DNA of 64,000 nt, from contig CBDHFJ010000023.1 in the NCBI GenBank assembly GCA_965262315.1, forward strand, positions 19,272-83,271. Reading direction: 5' to 3'. The notes under the pieces were generated by a model, which saw only the letters and a program-made list of their open reading frames with translations, did not search any database and had not been told where the DNA came from. The translations under genes and the position numbers were made by a program. The number at the start of each line of letters is the position of its first letter. The stretch's first letter is position 1. The stretch comes from JBCCFK01 sp965262315. GTDB taxonomy: Bacteria; Actinomycetota; Acidimicrobiia; Acidimicrobiales; UBA8592. Positions 34,903 to 44,062 of the stretch are shown here, in pieces.

Positions 34903-36567
34903 ATGCCGTCATCGGTTTCCATCACATTCCTGGGCGGGCTGGGCGACATCGGGCGCAACTGCGCGGCGATCGAGTGGGGCGACGAGGTGCTGCTCCTCGA
35001 CTGCGGTCAGCTCTTCCCCGACGAGTCCATGCCGGGGGCCGACTCGGTCCTGCCCGATCTGAGCTATCTCGACGACAAGGGCGATCGGATCGTGGGGTGC
35101 ATCACCACCCACGGCCACGAGGACCACATCGGCGCCTTGTCCCATGCGCTGCGGCGCTTCGAGTTCCCGGTCTACGGGTCCCCGTTCACCGTGGGCATGG
35201 TGCGGAGCCGTCTCGAGGAGGCGGGGGTGCTGGGCCGGACCGAGTTGGTGCCGGTCGCCGACAACGAACGCATCTCCATCGGATCGTTCGACTGCGAGTT
35301 CCTCCCGGTCACCCACTCGGTGCCGAGCGGACTGATCTCGGTCATCCGGACGCCGCAGGGCGTCCTGTTGCACTCGAGTGACTTCAAGCTCGATCCCGAC
35401 CCCGTCGACGGTCGGCTCACCGACATGGCGCGCATCGAGGAGATCGCGGCCACCGAGGGCATCCGGCTGCTGTTGTGTGACTCGACCAACGCAGACGTCC
35501 CCGGGTCCACCGCGTCGGAGAGCGAGATCGGACCCGTGCTCGAACAGGTCTTCGCCGACAACGCAGGCCGCCGCATCATCACGGCATCGTTCTCGAGCCA
35601 CATCCACCGCGTGCAACAGATCGCCACGGCCGCGCTGAACAACGGACGCAAGATCGCCACTCTCGGGATGTCGATGAAACGCAACGTGGGTCTGGCGCGC
35701 GAACTCGGCCTGCTCCGCATCCCCGACACCGAGTTCATCGACCTCGAGGACGTGGCCGACTACCCACCGGGGAAGGTCTGCGTGGTGTCGACCGGCTCGC
35801 AGGCCGAGCCTCGCTCGGCGTTGGCGCTGGCTGCGATCAGCGACAGTCGGTGGATCCAGATCGACGAGAACGACACGGTCGTGCTGTCCTCGACGCCGGT
35901 GCCGGGCAACGAGGCCCGGGTGTACCGGATGATCGACGATCTGGTCCGGCGTGGCGCCAGGGTTCGTCACAGTGGCCACATGGGGTTGCACACCTCGGGG
36001 CATGGCAAGCAGGAGGAGCTGCGGGCGCTGCACCGGGCCGCCTCGCCCGAGTGGTTCGTGCCGGTGCACGGCGAGTTTCACCATCTGGTTGCGCACGTCG
36101 AGCTTGCTGAGGGTGTCGGGATGCCCTCGGGCCGAGTGCTGTTGGCCACCGACGGCGACCAGGTGGTGCTGCGCGACGACGGGCTGACCCTGCGCGAGGA
36201 GGTCACCCCGGGTGGGTACACGTTCGTCCAGGGCGACCTGACCGAGGACGACCACGACGTCTTCCGGGAACGGCTCATCCTCGGCGACGAGGGTGTGGTG
36301 ATGGCCACGGTGACCGCGGACCTGGGTCGGCGCGCCCTGGTCGGCGACGTCAAGGTGGTCAGCCGCGGCTGGCTCGGCGACGAGCACTACGACGAGCTGA
36401 CCGACGAGGTCGAGGCGGAGCTTCACGTGGCGGTGGTCGCTGCGCTCGGCGACGGCGACGTGTCCCAGGAGATGTTGGAACGCCGGGTTCGCCGCGCGGT
36501 CGGCGGCTTCGTGAACTCGCGCACCGGCCGTCGCCCGATGATCGTCCCCCTGGTGACCGTCGTCTGA
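34903..36567 (+). CDS. rnj: ribonuclease J
   Basis: A 554-aa RNase J, a metallo-beta-lactamase/beta-CASP endo- and 5'-3' exoribonuclease. The zinc motif is TTHGHEDHIGAL (HxHxDH), with VTHSVPSG, HSSDFKLDPDPVDG and CDSTNAD in the lactamase/CASP core, then GSQAEPRSAL, RVRHSGHMGLHTSGHGKQEE and PVHGEFHH. The C-terminal dimerisation domain is complete. It is probably co-transcribed with dapA and followed by a perfect inverted repeat. Confidence 0.95.
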   Translation: MPSSVSITFLGGLGDIGRNCAAIEWGDEVLLLDCGQLFPDESMPGADSVLPDLSYLDDKGDRIVGCITTHGHEDHIGALSHALRRFEFPVYGSPFTVGMVRSRLEEAGVLGRTELVPVADNERISIGSFDCEFLPVTHSVPSGLISVIRTPQGVLLHSSDFKLDPDPVDGRLTDMARIEEIAATEGIRLLLCDSTNADVPGSTASESEIGPVLEQVFADNAGRRIITASFSSHIHRVQQIATAALNNGRKIATLGMSMKRNVGLARELGLLRIPDTEFIDLEDVADYPPGKVCVVSTGSQAEPRSALALAAISDSRWIQIDENDTVVLSSTPVPGNEARVYRMIDDLVRRGARVRHSGHMGLHTSGHGKQEELRALHRAASPEWFVPVHGEFHHLVAHVELAEGVGMPSGRVLLATDGDQVVLRDDGLTLREEVTPGGYTFVQGDLTEDDHDVFRERLILGDEGVVMATVTADLGRRALVGDVKVVSRGWLGDEHYDELTDEVEAELHVAVVAALGDGDVSQEMLERRVRRAVGGFVNSRTGRRPMIVPLVTVV

Positions 36568-36588
36568 CCCTGCCCCGGGGGTGTCCTG

Positions 36589-36621
36589 AACCTGTAACGG
36601 TCTCTGAGACCGTTACAGGTT
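36589..36621. repeat. 16-bp near-perfect palindrome after RNase J gene
   Basis: AACCTGTAACGGTCTC at 36589-36604 and its exact reverse complement at 36606-36621 flank one central T. AT-richer than its surroundings, with no T-tract after. It could be an operator, a termination hairpin or a dispersed element. Confidence 0.85.
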
Positions 36622-36629
36622 TGGCGTGG

Positions 36630-36696
36630 GACCCATGTGGCATCGTTCGCGCGGAGCGCGCGCAGGAACGCGCGGAGTGAAGTTTCCACGTGGGTC
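36630..36696. repeat. inverted repeat upstream of ftsK
   Basis: GACCCATGTGG (36630-36640) and CCACGTGGGTC (36686-36696) are reverse complements with one mismatch, enclosing a purine- and CG-rich stretch. Possible regulatory or structural element just upstream of ftsK. Confidence 0.5.
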
Positions 36697-36725
36697 GTGG
36701 GGATGGTGTTAGCGTTGAGCCCACT

Positions 36726-39206
36726 GTGGCCAAGACAACGCGATCAACCGGTCGCGGATCCAGCCGTGGCGCCAGCCGCGCGTCCGCGACGAAGAAGAAG
36801 ACCACCGCAACCAAGGCGAAGCCCAAGGCCAAGAGCCAGGCTCCCGGGCGCGTGTCCACCGCCGTGGGCACCGCGTTCGACGGGCGGCAAGCCGATGTCT
36901 GGGGTGTCGTCCTCATCGCCATGGGTCTGCTGGCGGGCCTCGGTCTCTACCTCGACCTCGCTGGACCCGTCGGTGAGGGCTTTCGGGTGGCCTTCGGGGC
37001 CATCCTGGGCCTGGCTCGAGTCATCGTGCCGCCTGCGTTCGTCGCCCTCGGTGCGGGTCTGATCTTCGGGCGCGGCGCCACCAGCGAGCCCGAGACCCGC
37101 GAAGCGTCCGGCGACCGACTCGCCCGGTTCACCATCGGGGCCGTCCTGCTCTTCATCGCCGTCGCCGGCGCGCTGCATCTGGGCCGGGGCAAGCCCAGCT
37201 GGGGCGACTCCGTCGACTCGTTCATCGACGCCGGCGGTGTCGTCGGCTACGCCATCGGTGCGCCGCTGGAGCTGCTGTTGTCGATCTGGGGTGCCAGCCT
37301 CGCGCTGCTGACGATCGGGACCATCGCCATCCTCATCGTCACCGGCATCTCGCTGGTCGATGCCGCTCGACTGGTGAAGCGCGGCCTGGTCGTCGTGGGG
37401 CGCTCGTTCGCCCGGGTGATGCGCACCGCACTCGGTGACGAGCGGGCTCGCGCCGGCGCCGACGAGCTGCCGCCCGAGCAGCCGGTCATCTCCATCAACG
37501 GTCAGCCCGCGGCACTCTTCGATCAGGACGAGGCGGTCCTCGATCTCACCGCCGCCGACAAGCCCACCCACGATCTCCCCGACGAAGCCGTGCCCGAGCC
37601 CGAGCCGGCGCCGACGCCCAAGCCCAAGGTCAAGGTGCCTGAGCCCGTCGCGACCGAGCAGTTGGAGATCGAGCTCGGGCCCGCGGCCAAGGGGTCGCCC
37701 TGGAAGCTGCCGTCGATGAAGATGCTCAACCGGTCCGCGGACCAGGACGTCAATCACGCCGCAGTCGAGGAGCGTGGCCGGGTGCTGGAACGAGCGCTGG
37801 CCGCCCACGGCGTCGAGACTCGCCTGGTCGGCATGGTGGTCGGCCCCACCGTCACCCGCTACGAGCTCGAGCTCGGCCCCGGTGTGAAGGTCTCTCGCGT
37901 CACCAGCCTCAACAAGGACATCGCCTACGCGATGGCGTCGGCCGACGTCCGTATCCTGGCCCCGATCCCCGGACGCCAGGCGATCGGCGTCGAGGTGCCC
38001 AACACCGACCGCGCCGTCGTGGCGCTCGGCGACATCCTGGGTAGCGCAGAGGCCCGCCGAGCCACGGGTGCGCTCGAGGTGGCCGTCGGCCGCGACATCA
38101 ACGGCACGTCCGTGATGATGAACCTGGCGAAGATGCCGCACATCCTGATCGCCGGCGCCACGGGCGCGGGCAAGAGCTCGTGCATCAACTCCATTGTCAC
38201 GTCGGTGCTGATGCGCACCACGCCCGACCAGGTCCGCATGATCCTGATCGACCCCAAGATGGTCGAGATGTCACAGTACGAGCGGGTCCCGCACCTGCTC
38301 ACCCAGCCGGTGATCGACCCGAAGAAGGCCGCAAACGCGCTGCAGTGGGCCTGCCGGGAGATGGACCGCCGCTACGAGCTGCTGTCCGAGGTGGGCTACC
38401 GAGACATCGGCGGCTACAACGCCGCGTACGACAAGGGGACCATCGAGGCTCCACCCGGCGCCATCGACGCCGAGGGCAACCCCAAGACCTACCCGCGCCT
38501 GCCGCTGATCCTGGTCGTGGTGGACGAGCTCGCCGACCTGATGATGGTCGCCGCACGCGACGTCGAGGACTCGATCTGCCGCATCGCCCAGAAGGCCCGT
38601 GCCGTCGGCATCCACCTGGTGATCGCCACCCAGCGCCCGTCGACCAACGTGATCACCGGCGTGATCAAGGCCAACGTGCCGGCCCGTCTGGCGTTCGCCG
38701 TGTCCAGCCTCACCGACAGCCGGGTGATCCTCGACCAGCCCGGCGCCGAGCGTCTGGTTGGCCAGGGCGACATGCTGCTCCTGGATCCCAAGAGCTCGAG
38801 CCCCAACCGCATCCAGGGCGCCTGGGTCACCGAGGAAGAGGTGAAGTCGATCGTCGCCGCGTGGCGCAAGCAGGCCAAGGACCTCGAGTCCGAGGACGAA
38901 GCGTCCATCACGGCCGAGTCGATCACCGAGGTCCAACAGCCCGCATCGGCCGAAGGCCTGCCGGGCGGTTCCACGGGCGACGAGGAAGAGGACGAGCTCC
39001 TGCTCAAGGCGATGGAGCTGGTGGTCGAGTCGCAGCTCGGTTCCACGTCGATGCTCCAGCGCAAGCTCCGGGTGGGCTTCGCCCGGGCCGGCCGGCTGAT
39101 GGACTTGCTGGAGGAGCGAGGCGTCGTCGGCCCCTCCGAGGGTTCCAAGGCTCGCGACGTCCTGATGACCCCCGAGGACCTGGAGTCCGCCAAAGCCGGC
39201 GTGTAG
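36726..39206 (+). CDS. ftsK: DNA translocase FtsK/SpoIIIE
   Basis: An 826-aa FtsK. A basic Lys/Thr-rich N-terminus is followed by about four membrane helices (residues 55-220), an acidic linker (230-330), the alpha/beta motor domain with Walker A IAGATGAGKSSCINS near 476 and Walker B LILVVVDELADLMMVA, and a C-terminal winged-helix gamma domain (LRVGFARAGRLMDLLEERGV) that reads KOPS sites. GTG at 36726 is the likely start; a GTG 36 nt upstream is possible. A TAGCGT hexamer at 36710-36715 may be its -10. It probably works with the Xer recombinase encoded at 8.4 kb. Confidence 0.94.
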   Translation: MAKTTRSTGRGSSRGASRASATKKKTTATKAKPKAKSQAPGRVSTAVGTAFDGRQADVWGVVLIAMGLLAGLGLYLDLAGPVGEGFRVAFGAILGLARVIVPPAFVALGAGLIFGRGATSEPETREASGDRLARFTIGAVLLFIAVAGALHLGRGKPSWGDSVDSFIDAGGVVGYAIGAPLELLLSIWGASLALLTIGTIAILIVTGISLVDAARLVKRGLVVVGRSFARVMRTALGDERARAGADELPPEQPVISINGQPAALFDQDEAVLDLTAADKPTHDLPDEAVPEPEPAPTPKPKVKVPEPVATEQLEIELGPAAKGSPWKLPSMKMLNRSADQDVNHAAVEERGRVLERALAAHGVETRLVGMVVGPTVTRYELELGPGVKVSRVTSLNKDIAYAMASADVRILAPIPGRQAIGVEVPNTDRAVVALGDILGSAEARRATGALEVAVGRDINGTSVMMNLAKMPHILIAGATGAGKSSCINSIVTSVLMRTTPDQVRMILIDPKMVEMSQYERVPHLLTQPVIDPKKAANALQWACREMDRRYELLSEVGYRDIGGYNAAYDKGTIEAPPGAIDAEGNPKTYPRLPLILVVVDELADLMMVAARDVEDSICRIAQKARAVGIHLVIATQRPSTNVITGVIKANVPARLAFAVSSLTDSRVILDQPGAERLVGQGDMLLLDPKSSSPNRIQGAWVTEEEVKSIVAAWRKQAKDLESEDEASITAESITEVQQPASAEGLPGGSTGDEEEDELLLKAMELVVESQLGSTSMLQRKLRVGFARAGRLMDLLEERGVVGPSEGSKARDVLMTPEDLESAKAGV

Positions 39207-39222
39207 CGCGCGGTGTGGCGCG

Positions 39223-40146
39223 TCAGGCGCCGAGGATGACGATGACGGCGTAGGCGGCCAGCAGGGCCAGGCCGACGCCGCGCTGGAAGCTCTGGCGGAC
39301 GTAGCCCCAGCCGACCACGAAGGCACTGACCGCGACGAGGGCGATGAGGCTCGGTGTCACGGATTCCTCGATGACGCCGTTGCCGAGCACGCCGGCGAGG
39401 CCGCCGACGGCCAGGGCGTTGAACAGATTCGAGCCCAGGACGTTGCCGATGATGAGGTCCACGGCGCCACGGCGGGCGCTGGCCACGGTGGTGGCCAGCT
39501 CGGGGAGGCTGGTGCCGATGGCCACGACGGTCAGGCCGATGAACGCTTCGGAGGCACCGAGCTCCTCGGCGATGTCCACCGCTCCGGTCACCATCAGCTG
39601 GGCCCCGACCAGCACGCCGACCAGCCCCACGATGGCCTTGACGATCGACGACTTGATCTCGCCTGTCTGGGTGCCCGGCGCGTCGGGGACGTCTTCGGTG
39701 CCCGGCCCGGTGGCGACCAGCACGGCGGCGACGCCCATGCCGATCAACAGGACCACGCCCTCCCAGACCGCGAGCGAGCCGTCGATCACGAAGGCGCCGA
39801 ACAACAGCGTCGAGATCAACATCAGCGCGCCCTCGCGCCGCATCACGTCGCGGGAGCCGCTCACCGCGGTGATGACCGCGCCGATGCCCAGGACCAGACT
39901 GAGGTTCGCCGCGTTGGACCCGAGCACGTTGCCGATTGCCAGGTCGATCGAGTCCCGCTGCGCGGCGGCGATGCCGCTCACCACCATCTCGGGGAGCGAG
40001 GTCCCGAGGCCGACGACCAGCGCGCCGACGATGACCGGGGACACACCCAAGTGGGCCGAGACCGTCTCCGCGGAGCGCACGGCCATGTCGGCACACCACG
40101 TGAGCATGACGAGCCCGACCACGAGCGCCAGGATCGACAAGACCAT
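39223..40146 (-). CDS. CaCA family sodium/calcium antiporter
   Basis: A 307-aa YrbG-type cation/calcium exchanger with two inverted halves and about ten helices. The alpha repeats are VGLGTSLPEMVVSGIAA with GNVLGSNAANLSLVLG, and VAIGTSLPELATTVASA with GNVLGSNLFNALAV; these carry the ion-binding Glu and Asn residues. A hydrophilic loop (about 150-165) separates the halves. It is convergent with ftsK and divergent from htpX. Confidence 0.92.
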   Translation of the reverse strand: MVLSILALVVGLVMLTWCADMAVRSAETVSAHLGVSPVIVGALVVGLGTSLPEMVVSGIAAAQRDSIDLAIGNVLGSNAANLSLVLGIGAVITAVSGSRDVMRREGALMLISTLLFGAFVIDGSLAVWEGVVLLIGMGVAAVLVATGPGTEDVPDAPGTQTGEIKSSIVKAIVGLVGVLVGAQLMVTGAVDIAEELGASEAFIGLTVVAIGTSLPELATTVASARRGAVDLIIGNVLGSNLFNALAVGGLAGVLGNGVIEESVTPSLIALVAVSAFVVGWGYVRQSFQRGVGLALLAAYAVIVILGA

Positions 40147-40237
40147 CAGCGCCTCGGTGCCACGGGGAACATGGGACAGGACGATACCGTTGACAGTGCG
40201 CAGGACCGCTGATTCAGGCCACTAGGAGGTCGTCCGT

Positions 40238-41122
40238 ATGGGCAAGCGCATCATGCTCTTTCTCGCCACCAACCTCGCCATCATGGTGCTTCTCGGCATC
40301 GTGCTCGGCATCGCCGCGGGGCCACTGGGCCTCGACACCACCGGCTACGTGGGGCTGCTGATCATCTCGCTCGTCATCGGCATGGGCGGCGCGTTCATCT
40401 CGCTGGCCATGTCCAAGACCATCGCCAAGTGGTCCACCGGGGCCAAGGTCATCGAACAGCCGCGCAACGACGCCGAGCGCTGGGTGATGGAGACCACGCA
40501 CCGCCTGGCGGACCAGGCGGGCATCGGGCGTCCCGAGGTCGCCATCTACGACTCGCCCGACATGAACGCGTTCGCCACGGGCGCCCGCAAGAACGACTCG
40601 CTGGTGGCCGTCTCCACCGGGCTCCTGCGCAACATGCGCCAGGAAGAGGTCGAGGCCGTCTTGGCCCACGAGGTCAGCCACATCGCCAACGGCGACATGG
40701 TCACGCTGACCCTGATCCAGGGCGTGCTCAACACCGTCGTGATCTTCCTGTCCCGGATCCTCGGCCGGATCGTCGACCGCGCCGTGTTCAACCGAGACGG
40801 GAACGGAGGCGGCATCGGCTACTTCGCCATCTCCATCGTGTTCCAGATCATCCTGGGCTTCTTCGCCAGCATGATCGTGATGTGGTTCAGCCGCCGGCGT
40901 GAGTTCCGGGCCGACACGGGGGGAGCGGCCCTCACCAGCAATGCGGCCATGGCGGCCGCGCTCGAGCGTCTCCAGCTCGCCCATGCCGCTCCACCCCAGG
41001 CCGAGCTGCCCGAGCAGATGGCCGCCATGGGCATCCGCGGCGGCAAGCCCACGGGCATCCGGGCGCTGCTGATGAGCCACCCGCCCCTCGAGGACCGCAT
41101 CGCCGCCCTGCGGGCCGCCTGA
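40238..41122 (+). CDS. htpX: membrane zinc metalloprotease HtpX
   Basis: A 294-aa M48 protease for membrane-protein quality control. Two N-terminal helices, then AIYDSPDMNAFATGARKNDS, the zinc site VLAHEVSHIANGD (HExxH), two further helices and the third ligand region RRREFRADTGGAAL. The ATG at 40238 follows AGGAGG. It is convergent with a flotillin gene, another membrane-organisation function. Confidence 0.94.
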   Translation: MGKRIMLFLATNLAIMVLLGIVLGIAAGPLGLDTTGYVGLLIISLVIGMGGAFISLAMSKTIAKWSTGAKVIEQPRNDAERWVMETTHRLADQAGIGRPEVAIYDSPDMNAFATGARKNDSLVAVSTGLLRNMRQEEVEAVLAHEVSHIANGDMVTLTLIQGVLNTVVIFLSRILGRIVDRAVFNRDGNGGGIGYFAISIVFQIILGFFASMIVMWFSRRREFRADTGGAALTSNAAMAAALERLQLAHAAPPQAELPEQMAAMGIRGGKPTGIRALLMSHPPLEDRIAALRAA

Positions 41123-41131
41123 GACTGCCGC

Positions 41132-42607
41132 TCAGCTCTCCCAGCTGGGTTTGGGCGGGTCGGTGGTCTCGTCGTCGGCCCCCGCCTCGGCCTCGGCCTG
41201 CGCGTCTGCCTCCTCGATCTTGTCGGCCATCTTGCGCAGCTTCGGTGGCAGGGCTTCGCCCTCTTCGACCTCGCCGAGGAACTCGGGGAGCCGGATGCCG
41301 ACGTTGGCGGCCAGCTCGTGCATCGGGGGCAGCGAGCCCATGAGGCCCGACAGGAAGTTGGCGGTCTGCGAGCCGTTCCCGCCGTTTCCGTTGCCGCCAC
41401 CGCTGTCCCACACGGTGATGGTGTCGATCTGGAGGTTGGAGATGGCCTTGACCTGCTCCTCGACCAGCTTCGGCATCTGATCGACGATCATCATCAGCGC
41501 CGCCAGCTCGGCTGAACCGCCGGCCTTGTCCATCATCGAACCGAGACCCTCGGCACGCTGGGTGAGCGAGGCCAGGTAACCGGCCGCTTCGGCCTCCATG
41601 ATGGCCCGGAGGCCGTCGGCCTCACCCTGCTTGATCCGGCGCACCTGCTCGGCCTCGGCCTCGGCGAGGGTGGTGATGCGGTCCCGCTCGATCTCGGCGG
41701 GGACGACCACGTTGGCGTACTCGGTGGCACGCTCACGTTCGGCACGCTCGTGCTCGGACTGCTGCTCGGCCCGGTAGGCCTCCTCGGCGGCCTTGGCCTG
41801 GGAGACACGCTCTGCCGCGATGGCGAGGCGCTCGGCCTCGGCTTCCTGCTGGCGGCGAAGGGAGTCCGAGTTGGCAACCGTCACCTTGGCGGTGTTCTCA
41901 CCCTCGGTGGCCTGGGCGTTGGCCTCGGCGACGCGGACGCGCTGCTCACGCTGCGCCTCGGCCGAACCGATCTCGCCGTCACGTTCCTGCTGGGCGACGC
42001 GGACCTTGGCCTCGTTGACCGCACGGGCGGCGGCCTCACGACCGAGGGCATCGATGTAGCCCGACTCGTCGGTGATGTCCTGGATGTTGACGTTCATCAA
42101 CTCGAGGCCGAACTTGCGGAGCTCGATCTCGAGCGCCTCGGAGATGTTGGAGATCAGCTTGTCGCGGTCGGCGTTGATCTCCTCGATCGGCATGGTGGCG
42201 ATGACCACACGCATCTGGCCGAAGATGATGTCGCGGGCCTGCGCCTCGATCTCTTCCTGGCTCAGGTGCAGGAGACGTTCGGCAGCGTTCTCCATGACGC
42301 CGGGTTCCTTGCTGATGGCGACCGTGAAGGTGGCCGGGGTGTTCACGCGGATGTTCTGCTGCGACAGCGCGCCCTGGAGCTGGATGTCGATCGGGATCGG
42401 GGTCAGGTCGAGCCAGGCATAGCCCTGCACGATCGGCATCACCAGCGAACCACCGCCCTGGTAGAGCTTCGCCGACTGGCCGCTCGTGCGGCCGTAGACG
42501 ACGAGGATGCGGTCAGACGGACAGCGTTGGTAGCGGCTGGCGACGAACATGACGAGGCCGAACAAGACGGCCACACCGAAGATGACGAGGAGTGCTACTG
42601 CAGGCAC
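41132..42607 (-). CDS. flotillin-like SPFH domain protein
   Basis: A 491-aa flotillin-type protein that scaffolds ordered membrane domains. There is an N-terminal hydrophobic anchor (VALLVIFGVAVLFGLVMFVA), an SPFH/PHB domain (about 35-210, VNTPATFTVAISKEPGVMEN, SQEEIEAQARDIIFGQMRVV), a long Ala/Glu-rich coiled coil (about 210-400) and a C-terminal region with a short Gly/Asn linker and acidic tail. It lies 13 nt downstream of an NfeD-like gene, the usual flotillin partner. Confidence 0.92.
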   Translation of the reverse strand: MPAVALLVIFGVAVLFGLVMFVASRYQRCPSDRILVVYGRTSGQSAKLYQGGGSLVMPIVQGYAWLDLTPIPIDIQLQGALSQQNIRVNTPATFTVAISKEPGVMENAAERLLHLSQEEIEAQARDIIFGQMRVVIATMPIEEINADRDKLISNISEALEIELRKFGLELMNVNIQDITDESGYIDALGREAAARAVNEAKVRVAQQERDGEIGSAEAQREQRVRVAEANAQATEGENTAKVTVANSDSLRRQQEAEAERLAIAAERVSQAKAAEEAYRAEQQSEHERAERERATEYANVVVPAEIERDRITTLAEAEAEQVRRIKQGEADGLRAIMEAEAAGYLASLTQRAEGLGSMMDKAGGSAELAALMMIVDQMPKLVEEQVKAISNLQIDTITVWDSGGGNGNGGNGSQTANFLSGLMGSLPPMHELAANVGIRLPEFLGEVEEGEALPPKLRKMADKIEEADAQAEAEAGADDETTDPPKPSWES

Positions 42608-42620
42608 GGGGTGGTTCCTT

Positions 42621-43148
42621 TCAGGCGTGCTCGACGAGCACCGTGGTCAGGTCGATCACCTGGGTGACGCGAACCTGGGTCTTGGGAGTGAGCGTGGCTT
42701 CGGAGTCGCTGAGGGCATTCACGATCGACATGCGACCAGAGGCATAGATCTCGATCTTCCCGTTGCCCGTCCGGTTCGGCGGGATGGCGACGTAGACCGT
42801 GCCGGTGGCCCCGACGCTGGTCGAGTAGTCGACGTTGCCCGAGCTGGACAGCTTGCGGGCCTGCATGAAGAGCAAGCCGGCGATCACGAAGAACGCGATG
42901 CCGATGGCGGCGCCGAACGCAATGGACGCCCCACCACTCCAGCCGTTCTGGACGCCGACCAGGCCGCCCCAGCCGAAGCCGCCGAAGAACGCGGTCAGAC
43001 TGCGAATCGACAGGAAACCGCCGCCATCGGTGGCGTCGACGTCCATGTCGGAGTCGAAGTCCATGTCGAACCCGAAGATCATCATCAGGATCTGGATGGC
43101 CAGGAATCCGGATGCGACCAGGGCGATCACCAGGAAGAACAAACTCAT
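42621..43148 (-). CDS. NfeD-like membrane protein
   Basis: A 175-aa protein with an N-terminal helix (SLFFLVIALVASGFLAIQIL), an acidic loop (DMDFDSDMDVDATDGG), two more hydrophobic segments (SIAFGAAIGIAFFVIAGLLF) and a C-terminal OB-fold-like beta domain (GATGTVYVAIPPN to QVRVTQVIDLTTVLVEHA). This is the architecture of NfeD proteins encoded with flotillins. The ATG at 43148 has AAGGGAG upstream; an upstream in-frame GTG/ATG would add an unlikely basic leader. First gene of the pair. Confidence 0.85.
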   Translation of the reverse strand: MSLFFLVIALVASGFLAIQILMMIFGFDMDFDSDMDVDATDGGGFLSIRSLTAFFGGFGWGGLVGVQNGWSGGASIAFGAAIGIAFFVIAGLLFMQARKLSSSGNVDYSTSVGATGTVYVAIPPNRTGNGKIEIYASGRMSIVNALSDSEATLTPKTQVRVTQVIDLTTVLVEHA

Positions 43149-43519
43149 CGAACGCTGCCGCTCCCTTCTGGAGATGTCCCGCTGAACTCGGCGGTCCGAC
43201 ACCAAAATAATCGGTCGCCCGGGCCGAGGTCTGAGGTTTCGTCATCTCGCCGCCGAAATCGAAACGGTCGCCGGTCTGACCACGACGCGTTCCAACCTCA
43301 CGTGAGTGGAGCACCGCTGCCGGGCTCGCACAAGTTCACGATGGCACAACCGGCCGGCACGCAGGGTGCCGACCGGAGCCGTTGGGGCTGGTCAACGGTG
43401 ATTTCCGGCTCCCGTGAACCGCAGGCCCCCGTCGACCCGACAGGCAGGTGTCAGGGCGGATCCCACTCCTGGGTGGGCCCGCTGTCGATACTTGAGCAGG
43501 GACCCACAGGTAGACCGAC
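43149..43519. other. divergent intergenic region, nfeD and ECF sigma operon
   Basis: No gene is supported. The nfeD-proximal end is AT-richer (ACCAAAATAATCGG, 43201-43214) and may hold the minus-strand promoter. Near the sigma gene are a short hairpin (CCCAC/GTGGG, about 43464-43478) and GATACTT (43486-43492), possible promoter parts for the sigma gene. Nothing recognisable lies in the middle. Confidence 0.4.
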
Positions 43520-44062
43520 GTGCAACAGCAGGAGTGGACCGACGCCGATGATCAGGCGTTGCTCGCCCGGATCGCCAGAGGCGACCGGACGGCGCTGGAC
43601 ACGCTCTACCGCGTCCACGCAGGGTGGCTGACGGCGCGCCTGAGCCGGCGCTGCGCCGAGGCGGAGCTCGTGGACACCGCGCTCCAGGACACGTTCCTCG
43701 CCGTGTGGAAGAGCGCGAAGAAGTACAAGCGGCAGGGCGACGTCGGCGCCTGGATCTGGGGCATCGCGGTGCGGCGCCTCATCGACCAGATGCGCAAGCG
43801 CAAGCCCACCCCGATGGAGGTCCTGCCGATCCACACCGCGCCGGCGGCGAGTGCCGAGCAGCAGTTGCTCGACGTCGCCGTGGGCGGAGAGCTCGGGGCG
43901 GCGTTCGCCGAGCTCGAGCCCGAACTGCAGGCCGTCCTGATCGCAACGGCGGTGGACGGCCTGTCGACGAAGGAGGCCGCCGACCTGCTGGGCATCCCGC
44001 AGGGCACGGTCAAGACCCGGCTCATGCGAGCGCGGGAACGGATGAGAGCGACACTGCCATGA
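43520..44062 (+). CDS. ECF family RNA polymerase sigma factor
   Basis: A 180-aa ECF sigma factor with only regions 2 and 4. Region 2: LDTLYRVHAGWLTARLSRRC and LQDTFLAVWKSAKKYKRQGD, VGAWIWGIAVRRLIDQMRKR. Region 4: LEPELQAVLIATAVDGLSTK, EAADLLGIPQGTVKTRLMRA. The GTG start at 43520 gives a normal length. Its stop overlaps the next ATG (ATGA), tying it to a membrane protein and an ABC ATPase. Targets unknown; autoregulation is usual for the family. Confidence 0.9.
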   Translation: MQQQEWTDADDQALLARIARGDRTALDTLYRVHAGWLTARLSRRCAEAELVDTALQDTFLAVWKSAKKYKRQGDVGAWIWGIAVRRLIDQMRKRKPTPMEVLPIHTAPAASAEQQLLDVAVGGELGAAFAELEPELQAVLIATAVDGLSTKEAADLLGIPQGTVKTRLMRARERMRATLP

